64,000 nt of DNA from Larkinella sp. C7 (GTDB lineage Bacteria > Bacteroidota > Bacteroidia > Cytophagales > Spirosomataceae), in contig NZ_VBSL01000002.1 of assembly GCF_006149005.1 (NCBI RefSeq), positions 485,466-549,465 on the forward strand, in the 5' to 3' direction. How positions within the stretch are numbered: the stretch's first letter is position 1; each line of letters begins with the position of its first letter. Below the pieces are notes generated by a model. It had not been told where the DNA came from, did no database searches, and was given only the letters and a program-made list of their open reading frames with translations. The position numbers and the translations under genes are program-made. Below, in pieces: positions 52,660-62,242 of the stretch.

Positions 52660-55600
52660 TTAAACTTCTTCTTCGTGTAGTTCCTCGCTTTTGCGTTTGA
52701 CCGGCTTTTCAGGCTCCGGCAACGGTTGAAGCGGCTGCGGGTGATCTTCGTACGCCGAATTATCCACGATTTTATACCGCGACAGGAACGAGTACATGGC
52801 GGGAATCACAAACAGGGTCAATACCAAAGAGAAAATAATTCCCCCCACAATAACGACGCCCAGCGGAATGCGGCTTTTGGCTGCCGCACCCAGTCCCAAT
52901 GCAATCGGCAAGGCACCACAGGCCGTTACGAGACTGGTCATCAAAATAGGACGAAGCCGGAGGGCAGAAGCTTCGATGGCCGCTTCAAACCGGTTCATGC
53001 CCTCTTTGCGCTTTTCATTCGCGAACTCAACGATCAGAATACCATTTTTCGTCACCAGACCAATGAGCATAATGATACCGATCTGCGAAAAGATATTCAT
53101 CGTCTGATTAAACACATACAATGAAAGAACGGCCCCGGCAATGGCGAGCGGCACGGTCAGCATAATGATGAACGGATCGGTGAAGCTCTCGAACTGAGCC
53201 GCCAGAATCAGGTAAATCAGCACCAATGCCAGCAGGAAGGCAAACAGGGTGTTCGATGAGCTTTCGGCATAATCGCGGGACGATCCCGACAATTCGGTCT
53301 GAAACGTTTCGTCGAGCGTCCGGGCCGCGATGGCGTTCATGGCATCCACCCCATCGCCGATGGTTTTACCGGGCGCTAACCCGGCCGATACGGTGGCGGA
53401 TTTGAACCGGTTATGGTGATACACCTGGGCCGGGCTGGATACCTCGGCAAATTTCACCAGATTGTCTAACTGGATCAGGTTGCCCGCATTATTCCGAACA
53501 TAAAACGAGGCCAGGTCGACCGGTTCGTCACGGTCGTCCCGTGCCACCTGGCCAATCACCTGATACTGTTTTCCATTCATCAGAAAGTAGGCCAGCCGCC
53601 GGTTGCTCAGTGCCAACTGAAGGGTCTGGGCCACATCCTGCACGGTTACCCCCAAACTAGTGGCTTTCTCCCGGTCGATCGTAATGTTCAATTCCGGTTT
53701 ATTGAATTTCAAATCGACGTCGAAACCCTGAAATGTCGGATCTTTCTGTACTTCGTCCATAAACTTCGGCAGGTTTTGCTGAAGCTTGTCAAAGTTGAGG
53801 TTCTGGATCACAAACTGCACCGGCAATCCCCCCCCGCGCCGTCCAACCTGAATGGTTTGCTCCTGGGTCGCATTCATCCGGGCTTCGCTGGAGCTTCTTA
53901 GATACTTGCCCAAATAATCCGTGATTTCCTGTTGTGACCGTTTGCGTTCACTGGGCTCAACCAGATTGAGCGATATAAATCCGGAGTTGACGGCACCAGC
54001 CGCCGAGTTACCCGGCGCAATAACACTAAACGTGTAGTTCAGTTCGGGAATCGAATCCATCACAAACTGGTTTACCCGTTCGGTAATCCGGGTCATGGCT
54101 TCGTAGCTGGTTCCTTCCGGAGCGGTAATGGGCACCCGGATGCGGCTGCGGTCTTCCATAGGAGCCAACTCGGACTTCAGCGAAGAGCCAATCCAGAAAA
54201 TGATGCTTAAACAAATGCCGATGATGCCCACGGCCAGCCAGCGACGGCCCATAAAGGTCGTCAGGGATGATCGGTAACTTCGGTCCAGCCATTGGTAAAA
54301 CGGCTCGGTTTTCTGATAAAACCACGATCCTTTCCCCTGGTCTTTGCTCACCAGCAATACACTCAAAACCGGCGTCAGGGTCAGGGAAACAAAGGCAGAA
54401 ATCAATACCGAACTCGCTACGACGACCCCAAATTCGCGGAACAGACGCCCGGTAAACCCTTCCAGAAAGATAACCGGTAAGAAAACGATGGACAAGGTGG
54501 CAGAGGTCGAAATAACCGCAAAGAAAATTTCTTCCGAACCTTCTTTCGCAGCCCGTTTCAACTCCATGCCCTCTTCAATTTTCTTGAAGATATTTTCCGT
54601 GACCACAATCCCGTCATCCACTACCAGCCCCGTAGCCAGCACGATCCCAAGCAGCGTCAAAACGTTGATACTGAAGCCCGAGATATACATAATGAAGAAT
54701 GTCGCAATCAGCGAAACGGGAATATCGATCAGCGGGCGAATGGAGATCAGCCAATCCCGGAAGAACAGATAAATAACGATGACCACCAGAATGAAGGAGA
54801 GGATGATGGTTTCGGCCACTTCTTCAATGGACTGGCGAATAAATTTCGTTTTATCATCACCATTCAACAGCTGAATATCGGACGGCAAATCGCGCTTGAT
54901 ATCCTCCAAACGTTTGTAAAATTCATCCGCAACAGCCACATAGTTTGCGCCCGGTTGCGGAATTAAAGCCAGAATTGCCCCGGAAGCGTTGTTCTGTTTG
55001 GCGGCCGATTCTTCATTTTCCGGTCCCAGAACCGCATATCCGACATCTTTAAACCGGATAATCTGGTTGGCTGTCTGCCGAATGATCAGGTTGTTGAAAT
55101 CCTCTTCCGTGGTTAACCGCCCTACCGCTTTCACCGTTAATTCGGTGTTATTGCCGTAGATTTTACCGCCGGGTAATTCAACATTCTGACGGTTTAAGGC
55201 TTCCTGAATATCCTGTGCGGTCAGTCGATAAGCCGATAGTTTGTGCGGATCGATCCAGAGCCGCATGGCCGACCGTTTCAGTCCGTATACCATCACCTGG
55301 CTAACCCCCGGAATGGTTTGCAGACGTTCCTGCAACACATTTTCAACATAATCCGACAACTGCATCGGATTTCGGGTTGTGCTTTGAACAGGCAGAAAGA
55401 TAATCGGTTCCGAGTTGGCATCGGCCTTGCTCACGACCGGGGGGGCATCGATATCCTGCGGAAGCTGCCGCTGCGACTGGGCTACTTTATCCCGCACGTC
55501 GTTGGCGGCCCGCTCCAGGTCGGCCCCCAGTTCAAACTCGACGGTGATGTTACTGCTTCCGAGTGCGCTGGTCGATGAAATGGTCCGAATGCCTTCGATG

Positions 55601-55818
55601 CTGTTGAGCGATTTCTCAATCGGCTCGGTAATCTGGGATTCGATAATTTCCGGATTCGCTCCCACGTAGCTGGTTCGAACCGAGATAATCGGCGGATCGA
55701 TAGCCGGGTATTCACGAACGCCCAGAAATGTAAAGCCAATGACACCGAAAAGGATGATGACAATCGACATAACCATGGCGAAAACCGGTCGCCGAAGGCT
55801 TAATGAAGGTAGACTCAT
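52660..55818 (-). CDS. AcrB-type (HAE1) RND multidrug efflux pump
   Basis: A 1052-residue RND pump with the AcrB-like layout: an N-terminal helix (VFAMVMSIVIILFGVIGFTF), the first porter loop starting GVREYPAIDPPIISVRTSYV, proton-relay Asp pair in GLVVDDGIVVTENI (helix 4), the second loop and closing helices. The helix 4 motif marks hydrophobe/amphiphile export rather than metal export. It acts with the adaptor encoded just upstream; no TolC gene is adjacent, so a shared channel is likely. The C-terminal tail is long, charged and proline-rich. Confidence 0.92.
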   Translation of the reverse strand: MSLPSLSLRRPVFAMVMSIVIILFGVIGFTFLGVREYPAIDPPIISVRTSYVGANPEIIESQITEPIEKSLNSIEGIRTISSTSALGSSNITVEFELGADLERAANDVRDKVAQSQRQLPQDIDAPPVVSKADANSEPIIFLPVQSTTRNPMQLSDYVENVLQERLQTIPGVSQVMVYGLKRSAMRLWIDPHKLSAYRLTAQDIQEALNRQNVELPGGKIYGNNTELTVKAVGRLTTEEDFNNLIIRQTANQIIRFKDVGYAVLGPENEESAAKQNNASGAILALIPQPGANYVAVADEFYKRLEDIKRDLPSDIQLLNGDDKTKFIRQSIEEVAETIILSFILVVIVIYLFFRDWLISIRPLIDIPVSLIATFFIMYISGFSINVLTLLGIVLATGLVVDDGIVVTENIFKKIEEGMELKRAAKEGSEEIFFAVISTSATLSIVFLPVIFLEGFTGRLFREFGVVVASSVLISAFVSLTLTPVLSVLLVSKDQGKGSWFYQKTEPFYQWLDRSYRSSLTTFMGRRWLAVGIIGICLSIIFWIGSSLKSELAPMEDRSRIRVPITAPEGTSYEAMTRITERVNQFVMDSIPELNYTFSVIAPGNSAAGAVNSGFISLNLVEPSERKRSQQEITDYLGKYLRSSSEARMNATQEQTIQVGRRGGGLPVQFVIQNLNFDKLQQNLPKFMDEVQKDPTFQGFDVDLKFNKPELNITIDREKATSLGVTVQDVAQTLQLALSNRRLAYFLMNGKQYQVIGQVARDDRDEPVDLASFYVRNNAGNLIQLDNLVKFAEVSSPAQVYHHNRFKSATVSAGLAPGKTIGDGVDAMNAIAARTLDETFQTELSGSSRDYAESSSNTLFAFLLALVLIYLILAAQFESFTDPFIIMLTVPLAIAGAVLSLYVFNQTMNIFSQIGIIMLIGLVTKNGILIVEFANEKRKEGMNRFEAAIEASALRLRPILMTSLVTACGALPIALGLGAAAKSRIPLGVVIVGGIIFSLVLTLFVIPAMYSFLSRYKIVDNSAYEDHPQPLQPLPEPEKPVKRKSEELHEEEV

Positions 55819-55830
55819 TGGTTTTGTTCG

Positions 55831-57027
55831 TTAATTCATACTCGCACTATTACCCGCTGCTGACCCTTGCTCCGGTTGCTTCTGACCCGTTAACCGGTCC
55901 ACTTTAGCCACTTTTACCGGCGCTTCAGGCCGCAGGAAAATCAGGCCGGTCGTTGCCACCGTATCCCCCTTCTGCAAGCCCTGCGTTATTTCTACAACGC
56001 TGGCATTCCGCAATCCGATCTTCACATCTTTAAAAACCGCTTTTCCGTTTTCGATCACCACCACCTGGCTACCGCGCGTTTGCGGAATCACCGACTGGCT
56101 TGGAACAACGAGTGCCTGGGCATTATTGATCACCAGACTCACTTTGGCGAACGTTCCGGGGCGCAGGCTGGACGAATTGTTGGCTACCCGCGCCCGAATC
56201 CGCAGATTCCGGGTGGCTTCCTCGACGCCCGGTTCGATGGCATACACCGATCCGTTAAACGTTTTGTCAAGGCCGTCGACCTGAAACGAGATCACACTGC
56301 CAACCTTAACCGATGGGCTGTATTTCTCGGGAACCGAAAAATCCAGCTTCATCGAATTGGTCTGTTGCAACCTGGCAATCAGCGTATTCGGACTTACCAC
56401 CGCCCCCAAACTCACATTCCGTAAACCAATGGTTCCGGAAAAAGGTGCCCGGATTTCGGTCCGGCGAAGCGCTGCTTTCGTCACTTCGATGTCGGCCAGC
56501 GTTCCTTTCAGATTCGTTACGATAATGTCATATTCCTGCTGGCTGATACCGCCCCGTTCCAGCAATTGCTTGTTTCTTTCTTCAATACGCCGGTTATTTT
56601 CTTCCAGCGATTTGAGCTTCAGCATTTGTGCCTGTAAATCACCATCGTATAGCTTCACCAACAACGTACCCTGTTTAACGGCCCGTCCCTCCTGAATGTT
56701 CAATTCGACAATTCTTCCGGAAATTTCGGGATAGATATCTACCTGTTCTGAAGCCAGCAGGGAGCCCGTAGCCACCACTTCGTCTTTCAAATTCTGGGAA
56801 GTAACCACATAAACATTGACTGCCGTCGGGCCGCCCCCGCCCGCCCGGCCACCGCCGGCCTGCCCGGAGGGAGCTCCTCCCCGACCACCACCGGCTGCTT
56901 CGCCTGGTTGCTTTTTAGAAGACTTATTGTAATAAATGATGCCACCAACCACCAGCACCACCAAAATAATAGCAATCCACCTTTTCACAGAGATAGTATG
57001 TTGAAGCGGACGCGGTATTGCGCCCAT
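55831..57027 (-). CDS. RND efflux periplasmic adaptor
   Basis: A 398-residue membrane-fusion protein. The first helix (IAIILVVLVVGGIIYY) anchors it to the inner membrane. A Gly-rich linker (residues about 45-65) is followed by the lipoyl domain (EISGRIVELNIQEGRAVKQG), a short coiled coil (KSLEENNRRIEERNKQLLER), AGTIGLRNVSLGAVV-type second half, and a barrel. It works with the AcrB-type pump 12 nt downstream. A GTG at 56988 (VKRWIAI) is another possible start. Confidence 0.9.
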   Translation of the reverse strand: MGAIPRPLQHTISVKRWIAIILVVLVVGGIIYYNKSSKKQPGEAAGGGRGGAPSGQAGGGRAGGGGPTAVNVYVVTSQNLKDEVVATGSLLASEQVDIYPEISGRIVELNIQEGRAVKQGTLLVKLYDGDLQAQMLKLKSLEENNRRIEERNKQLLERGGISQQEYDIIVTNLKGTLADIEVTKAALRRTEIRAPFSGTIGLRNVSLGAVVSPNTLIARLQQTNSMKLDFSVPEKYSPSVKVGSVISFQVDGLDKTFNGSVYAIEPGVEEATRNLRIRARVANNSSSLRPGTFAKVSLVINNAQALVVPSQSVIPQTRGSQVVVIENGKAVFKDVKIGLRNASVVEITQGLQKGDTVATTGLIFLRPEAPVKVAKVDRLTGQKQPEQGSAAGNSASMN

Positions 57028-57079
57028 TGAGAAAGTTGCATCAAACCGTATGCCTACTGTCGGAATCTGATTTTTCAGC

Positions 57080-57087
57080 TAACTTAG
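57080..57087 (+). promoter_or_regulatory. possible -7 box of the DUF1801 gene
   Basis: TAACTTAG, followed by C, lies 28 nt before ATG 57116. It matches the TACCTTAGC box before the malic enzyme gene in all but one base. Confidence 0.35.
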
Positions 57088-57115
57088 CACCGAAATTACT
57101 CCATTACAACAAGCC

Positions 57116-57502
57116 ATGACAGTTGAAGAATACATTAATCGACAAACACCCGAAATTCATCGCCTATTGGACCAAATACGTCGATTAATCCTGGAAGCGT
57201 CCCCCAAAGTTCAGGAAAAAATGAGTTGGGGCGTGCCCTTTTATTTCCACAAAGGCCATTTGTGTTACCTCAATCCGCTCCGAACACCGGAGGTCGCCGT
57301 CGATCTTTGTTTCCTGAGAGGCTATGAATTAGCCAATGAACAGGGTGCTCTCGAGGGCCGGGGACGCCGAACGGTCAAGTCACTGGTTGTCCAGGCCGAC
57401 ACTGTAAACGAAGACCTGATCCGGGAATTGTTGCAGGAAGCGATTTTACTCAACGAAACCTCGAAAGAAAAACCGGCTATTTTTCATAAAAAAAGAGGGT
57501 GA
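57116..57502 (+). CDS. DUF1801 domain protein
   Basis: A 128-residue cytoplasmic protein matching DUF1801 (YdhG-like): EEYINRQTPEIHRLLDQIRR, VQEKMSWGVPFYFHKGHLCY and the C-terminal RRTVKSLVVQADTVNEDLIR. The fold resembles small iron-chaperone-like proteins; the function in bacteria is not settled. It stands alone with its own promoter-like box and ends before a hairpin. Confidence 0.8.
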   Translation: MTVEEYINRQTPEIHRLLDQIRRLILEASPKVQEKMSWGVPFYFHKGHLCYLNPLRTPEVAVDLCFLRGYELANEQGALEGRGRRTVKSLVVQADTVNEDLIRELLQEAILLNETSKEKPAIFHKKRG

Positions 57503-57544
57503 TTTTGCCTGAATTTCAGTAGCATTTTCCCGCTTTTCAGAAAA

Positions 57545-57633
57545 TTTTAAATGTAAAATGGTGAATAGTAAATGCAAAAGTCTCCGGTTGGTAACTCCTT
57601 TTACAATTAACATTCACCATTTTACATTTAAAA
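57545..57633. repeat. 36-bp imperfect inverted repeat between convergent genes
   Basis: 57545-57580 pairs with 57598-57633 at 32 of 36 positions, with the four mismatches in the inner half. It lies between the DUF1801 and nuclease genes and resembles those at 25.7 and 42 kb. Confidence 0.88.
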
Positions 57634-57646
57634 CGTCAATTTAACT

Positions 57647-60604
57647 TTACCGCCCACACAATTTCCGATACTCACACCATTCGCAAATCTTTTTGTCGCT
57701 GGTTTTCTGGAAAGGCCGGCCGGGGTCGAACAAATCCGCGATGATTTTGCGGAGGTGAATTTCCGTTTCAACCACGAATTCTTCGGGCGTGCCCAGATGC
57801 AGTTTGTTCTCCATAAAACCGCCTTCCATGTTGCGGAACGAGTAAAAACCGGCCACGACCCGGGTGTTCGTACCGTCGATCCATTCGCTGCCAAACTGCA
57901 ATCCCTTGTTTTGCAGCATCTTCTTGTACACCAGATACTGGTATAACCACAACTGCCGGGCCTTGTCTTTCTGGGCGTCGGTCAGCAGGAGTTCCATCGT
58001 TTTGACGTCGGCATCCCGGGCTTCGATTTTCCCGGTTTTGTAATCGGCCACCCGAATCAACACCGTACCGTCGGGCTGTCGAAGCCGCTCGACCCGGTCG
58101 ATTTTCCCGGCAATCCGGATGCGCAAGGGTCCGATGGCGGTTTCGACCTCCAGCTCGGTATCCCATTCTTCTTCCGTTTGCAACACTTCCAGGTTTTTTC
58201 CGTAGCGTTCCACCTGCAGGGCATTGAACCGCACCATCAGGTCTTCCGCCACCTTGTAGAGCAGACGGTTCATGCCCGACTCGGTCACGCGGTTTACAAA
58301 CGCTTCTTCGTATTTCAGCTTCAATTTTTCGACCACCCGTTCGGTCGTCACCTCCGCTCCCACCATGCGGTATTCCTGATCGAGGGCTTCCAGCGTGTTG
58401 TGAATCCACTGCCCGAATTCGGCGGCATCCATCTCATCGCTGACCTCATCGTCTTCCTGCATGCTGATCACCCGGCTGAAATAATACTTGAGCGAACAGC
58501 TCATGAAATTATTCAGCGAAGTGGGGTACATTCCGCCGAACACCCGGTTTTTGGCCGAACTGAATTTCCCCATCAAATCGTCCCGCAGTTTCGCCAGAAT
58601 CGCATCACTTTTCGGAATTTCGAGTGTATCGAAGGGTAACAAAGCCGACTTCTGATCGGCCGGTTTGCCAAACCGCACACTGGGATAGCTGATGGTCACA
58701 TGGCCCCCGGAGGCCGGAACCAATTCGTGTTCGATCTGGCGGATAAACCGGCTTTTCTCGCCCTTGCTGGTCCCGTACGCATCGGCCGAGGTAACATAGA
58801 GAAGGGAGACTTTTTTGGCCCGCTGCAACAGCCGGTAGAAGTGATAGGACATCACCGATTCCTGATCCTGGTAGGTCGGCAAACCGACTTCCACGCAGGC
58901 ATCGAACGGAATCAGGGAATTCAGTTTCCGCGACTGGGGCAGAATTCCTTCGTTTACCGACAAAATAATCAGGTGCTCGAAATCCAGCGCCCGGGTTTCG
59001 AGCATTCCCATCACCTGCAAAGTGCTGCCCCCCTCACTTTCAAACGGGATGCTGGTTTGCCGGATCAGTTCATACAGAAACTGCTTCAAGCTCTTGATCG
59101 TCACCAGTTCATTCCGTTGCTCGCGTTCGAGCGTGGTTTCCAGCTGGCGAAGCAGATTCTGAAATAAATACAGATACTCGGTTTCGATGGCGTCCTGCTG
59201 CTCGGTGTAAACCGCCCGCAGCACCTCGATCAAGGCATAAAACTGGTGAATGACCACCAGCGGTTTGTCATCCGGCCACCGGCGGAATAATACCTGAAAC
59301 AGCGGGCTGTTTTCGCCCATCGCCAGCAACTGCTTTTCGTCCAGATACACCAGATTGTCCGTCGTAATGGTGTTGATGGCTTTCTGAACAACCCGGTTTG
59401 GCGAACCCGCCGACGCTTTCAATTCTGTCAATTCATACTGCCGGATAAACGGGTGATTGAGAACCTTGACAACGTGCCGGTGGTTAAATTTGGGAATGTA
59501 GACCGTGCCGCTGCCGTCTTTCTTCTGAAAAGCGGCTACGGTTCGCTGCATTTCGAACAGGGCATCGACCAGCGTAAACAGGTGCGAATTCTGCAACGAA
59601 AGCCCCATCGTCACGTTCAGATCCGTTACCGAGCCACCCATCGAATACAAAACCGGTAACAACAGGGTTTCGTCGCCCAGAATCAAGGCCGTGGTGCCGG
59701 CATCGGTTTCAGAATCGGCATGCTGCCGGTAAATCTGGCTGGCGACTTTGGCCTGCATGCTGGCATTCGGAACGCCGATGACATGAATGTGTTTGGGCGT
59801 TTCGGTGAGCCCGTTTCCTTCCCAGGTCCAGGGGCCACTCCAGCCATCCCGTTTGTAATTCCGTAGCATCTTTCCGGCTTCCTGCCGCTTCGACTGCATA
59901 TAATAGGCATCCGTGTCCCAGAGCATTTCGGCTTTCTGCGCTTTCAGGAGCGTTTTCACAATCTGCTCTTCCGACCGGCTCAGGGCGTTGAATCCCACGA
60001 AATATAGTTTTTCATACGCCGGATTGTCGCGCACCAGGTCTTCCACCTGATTAGCCAGCAACCGGTAGGCCATGCCCCGATAGGCCCAGCCTTTCGACAA
60101 AAGTCGCTCGTGCAGAGCCTCGTAGGCGGTTTGCAGGTTTTCGAAGAGCTTGAAATACCGCTGCGTTCCGACGGTTTCGAGTTTGGCTCCCCGGCCGTCG
60201 GGCAATTCGAGCCGCCAGCGTTCGAGGGCTTTGGCCGCCGTCATGTAGCTGAACAGTTCAGAAGGGGAAATCATGTACTGATCAATGCGGTCAAAGTCGG
60301 TGAGCAGAATGCTCGCCCAGTTCAGAAACCGCCCAAATTCCAGCGTATCGTCAATTTCTTTGAAAACTTCAAACAGTTCGAACAGCAGACTGACCGGATC
60401 GATTTGCAGAACACCCGCACTCTGCATGATAAAGTCGTCGACGGCCAGCACGTGCGGTGACAAAAACGGCGTATCGGACTGCTGGCTAAGGTGTTGCTGA
60501 AAGGTGGAAACCGCCCGGCGTGTTGGCACAATTACCCACACATCGTCCATCCGCGTTTGATGGTTCTGGAAGATGTGCTGGGCCACTTGACGTAAGAATG
60601 ACAT
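57647..60604 (-). CDS. AddB-like PD-(D/E)XK nuclease with iron-sulfur cluster motif
   Basis: A 985-residue protein. The N-terminal two thirds resemble an inactive helicase-like part (WVIVPTRRAVSTFQQHLSQQ, KLYFVGFNALSRSEEQIVKT, EHLIILSVNEGILPQSRKLN). The C-terminal nuclease has RVADYKTGKIE (Asp and Lys of the PD-(D/E)XK core). Four Cys that would hold a 4Fe-4S cluster are split: one in SCSLKYYFSRVIS and three in ICEWCEYRKLCGR, the AddB pattern. It should act with an AddA-like partner in recombinational repair; no addA gene is adjacent. Confidence 0.85.
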   Translation of the reverse strand: MSFLRQVAQHIFQNHQTRMDDVWVIVPTRRAVSTFQQHLSQQSDTPFLSPHVLAVDDFIMQSAGVLQIDPVSLLFELFEVFKEIDDTLEFGRFLNWASILLTDFDRIDQYMISPSELFSYMTAAKALERWRLELPDGRGAKLETVGTQRYFKLFENLQTAYEALHERLLSKGWAYRGMAYRLLANQVEDLVRDNPAYEKLYFVGFNALSRSEEQIVKTLLKAQKAEMLWDTDAYYMQSKRQEAGKMLRNYKRDGWSGPWTWEGNGLTETPKHIHVIGVPNASMQAKVASQIYRQHADSETDAGTTALILGDETLLLPVLYSMGGSVTDLNVTMGLSLQNSHLFTLVDALFEMQRTVAAFQKKDGSGTVYIPKFNHRHVVKVLNHPFIRQYELTELKASAGSPNRVVQKAINTITTDNLVYLDEKQLLAMGENSPLFQVLFRRWPDDKPLVVIHQFYALIEVLRAVYTEQQDAIETEYLYLFQNLLRQLETTLEREQRNELVTIKSLKQFLYELIRQTSIPFESEGGSTLQVMGMLETRALDFEHLIILSVNEGILPQSRKLNSLIPFDACVEVGLPTYQDQESVMSYHFYRLLQRAKKVSLLYVTSADAYGTSKGEKSRFIRQIEHELVPASGGHVTISYPSVRFGKPADQKSALLPFDTLEIPKSDAILAKLRDDLMGKFSSAKNRVFGGMYPTSLNNFMSCSLKYYFSRVISMQEDDEVSDEMDAAEFGQWIHNTLEALDQEYRMVGAEVTTERVVEKLKLKYEEAFVNRVTESGMNRLLYKVAEDLMVRFNALQVERYGKNLEVLQTEEEWDTELEVETAIGPLRIRIAGKIDRVERLRQPDGTVLIRVADYKTGKIEARDADVKTMELLLTDAQKDKARQLWLYQYLVYKKMLQNKGLQFGSEWIDGTNTRVVAGFYSFRNMEGGFMENKLHLGTPEEFVVETEIHLRKIIADLFDPGRPFQKTSDKKICEWCEYRKLCGR

Positions 60605-60698
60605 GTACTTTTTCCGGATAAAACTGACGGTTGTTTATCCAGGTATTTCAATAGGTGATACTCAAAAATACGCTAAAAAAGACGGCTTTCCAACCCGG

Positions 60699-61289
60699 TC
60701 AATGAAACCGGTCGGCGCGGACTTCCAGCGTTTTCATGATTTCGGCTTCAGATTCCAGCAGTTCTTTCCAGCGTTTTCGAACCTTTTCTTTTGGATTGTA
60801 CTCTTCGGCCAATTCAATAAAATTCCGGTAATGCCCGGCTTCCGAAATCATCAGCTCGCGGTAGAATTTTTGCAGGTATTCGTCCGTCAGGTTTTCCGAC
60901 AACAGCTTGAAGCGTTCGGCACTGCGGGCTTCGATGAGGGCATTCAGCAGCAGCTTTTCCATCAACTGCTCGTTGCGGTCACCCGGTTTGCGGAGAACCT
61001 GCAGCAACTGGTTGACATACTCATCCTTACGCGGTTTTCCCAAGGGAATATTCCGTTTACGAAGCTCTTTCAGAACCCGCTGAAAATGCCCCCATTCTTC
61101 GGCCACCACGGGTGTCAGCACTTCCACCAGCTTTTCACGTTCGGGAAACTGAACGATCAGCGAGATGCAGGACGATGCGGCTTTCTGTTCGCAAAAGGCA
61201 TGATCGATCAGGATATCGCCGAGGTTCATTCGGGCCACATCGACCCAGCGCGGATCGGTGGGAAGTTCCAGGCCTAAAGTCGTTATCAC
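60699..61289 (-). CDS. miaE: tRNA 2-methylthio-N6-isopentenyladenosine hydroxylase
   Basis: A 196-residue ferritin-like diiron protein. Iron ligands lie in two ExxH pairs (EEWGHF and SEAGHY) plus Glu residues in LIDHAFCEQKAASS and LLNALIEARSAERF. This matches MiaE, which hydroxylates the isopentenyl group of ms2i6A37 in tRNA, an oxygen-dependent step. The start is GTG at 61289, overlapping the stop of the DUF1835 gene by 4 nt (GTGA), so translation is probably coupled. Confidence 0.9.
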   Translation of the reverse strand: MITTLGLELPTDPRWVDVARMNLGDILIDHAFCEQKAASSCISLIVQFPEREKLVEVLTPVVAEEWGHFQRVLKELRKRNIPLGKPRKDEYVNQLLQVLRKPGDRNEQLMEKLLLNALIEARSAERFKLLSENLTDEYLQKFYRELMISEAGHYRNFIELAEEYNPKEKVRKRWKELLESEAEIMKTLEVRADRFH

Positions 61290-62233
61290 AGCTCAATCAG
61301 TTTTTCCTGTTCCCGGTCCCACCGATACGGTGAGTCAGATGTCTGGTAATAGCCGCCCAGCCAGCGTTCCACCGGGTTGAGCACCCGGCGTCCGGCAATG
61401 ATGTCGGCACCGGTTTCGGTCAGACTGACACCCGCTTCGGTATATTCCCACAGTTTTCCGTTCAGTTGGCGGATGGTTTCTCCCACGCTCAGGTCGGTAA
61501 TTCCGTAGTCGCGGTCCTGCTGCAAAAACCGCCCGATCAGGCTGGCTTCCGGCATCGGCCCTTCCATCAGCGTCGCCGTCAGCATATGTTCAATCAGATT
61601 CAGGTTGTTTTCGGTAAACGGAAAACGCTGTAAATGCAGAATCAAAGCGTTTCGCAAAAACCGCAATCGACCAAAATCGGCAGCCAGAAGTTGCTGAATG
61701 GCCAGCGGCTCCGGGCTGGCGTAGGCATTCCAGACCGCCCCGGCCACCTCCAGTTCGTGACGGGTCAACGCTTCGGCCTGTAAAAACAAGGTCGCCAACT
61801 GGGCTCCCTTCAACTGTCCGATGCCTTTGAAAAACGGCTCTCCCGGAAAGGAATCAACCGACACCTGTTTGATTTTGGTGGCTCCCAGTGGTCGCTGCGC
61901 CAGTTGCGCCAGCAGAAAAACCAGGTTGATCTGGCAGAACAGATCGTGCTCGAACCAGAGGTAAATTTCGTCGTAGTCGGTCGGAACCGCCAGTTTTTCA
62001 AACGCCTGCACCACCCGTTGATCGTAATCGGAAGGCGCGTCATCCGTCACGTTGTGCCACACCCGGCGAATGCGCCAAAGTTCGTGAACCGATTGAACAT
62101 CCGCCTTCACCGGCCCCTCCGACATCGCTTCCCGCCAGACCATCAGGTCGGTTTGATCGGCCTTTCCCAGGATGTTCGATTCGGCAAAGGCTCCGGCGGT
62201 TGCGTCGCCGTTGAGGATGTGTAATACTTTCAT
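61286..62233 (-). CDS. DUF1835 domain protein
   Basis: A protein of 315 residues from ATG 62233 (a TTG at 62239 gives two more). The N-terminal part MKVLHILNGDATAGAFAESN, then VWREAMSEGPVKADVQSVHE and IYLWFEHDLFCQINLVFLLA, match DUF1835. The later half is like the companion winged-helix DUF3658. The function is unknown. Its stop overlaps the miaE start, and the porin gene ends 9 nt upstream, so the three may form one operon. Confidence 0.83.
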   Translation of the reverse strand: MKVLHILNGDATAGAFAESNILGKADQTDLMVWREAMSEGPVKADVQSVHELWRIRRVWHNVTDDAPSDYDQRVVQAFEKLAVPTDYDEIYLWFEHDLFCQINLVFLLAQLAQRPLGATKIKQVSVDSFPGEPFFKGIGQLKGAQLATLFLQAEALTRHELEVAGAVWNAYASPEPLAIQQLLAADFGRLRFLRNALILHLQRFPFTENNLNLIEHMLTATLMEGPMPEASLIGRFLQQDRDYGITDLSVGETIRQLNGKLWEYTEAGVSLTETGADIIAGRRVLNPVERWLGGYYQTSDSPYRWDREQEKLIEL

Positions 62234-62242
62234 AATCAAGGC

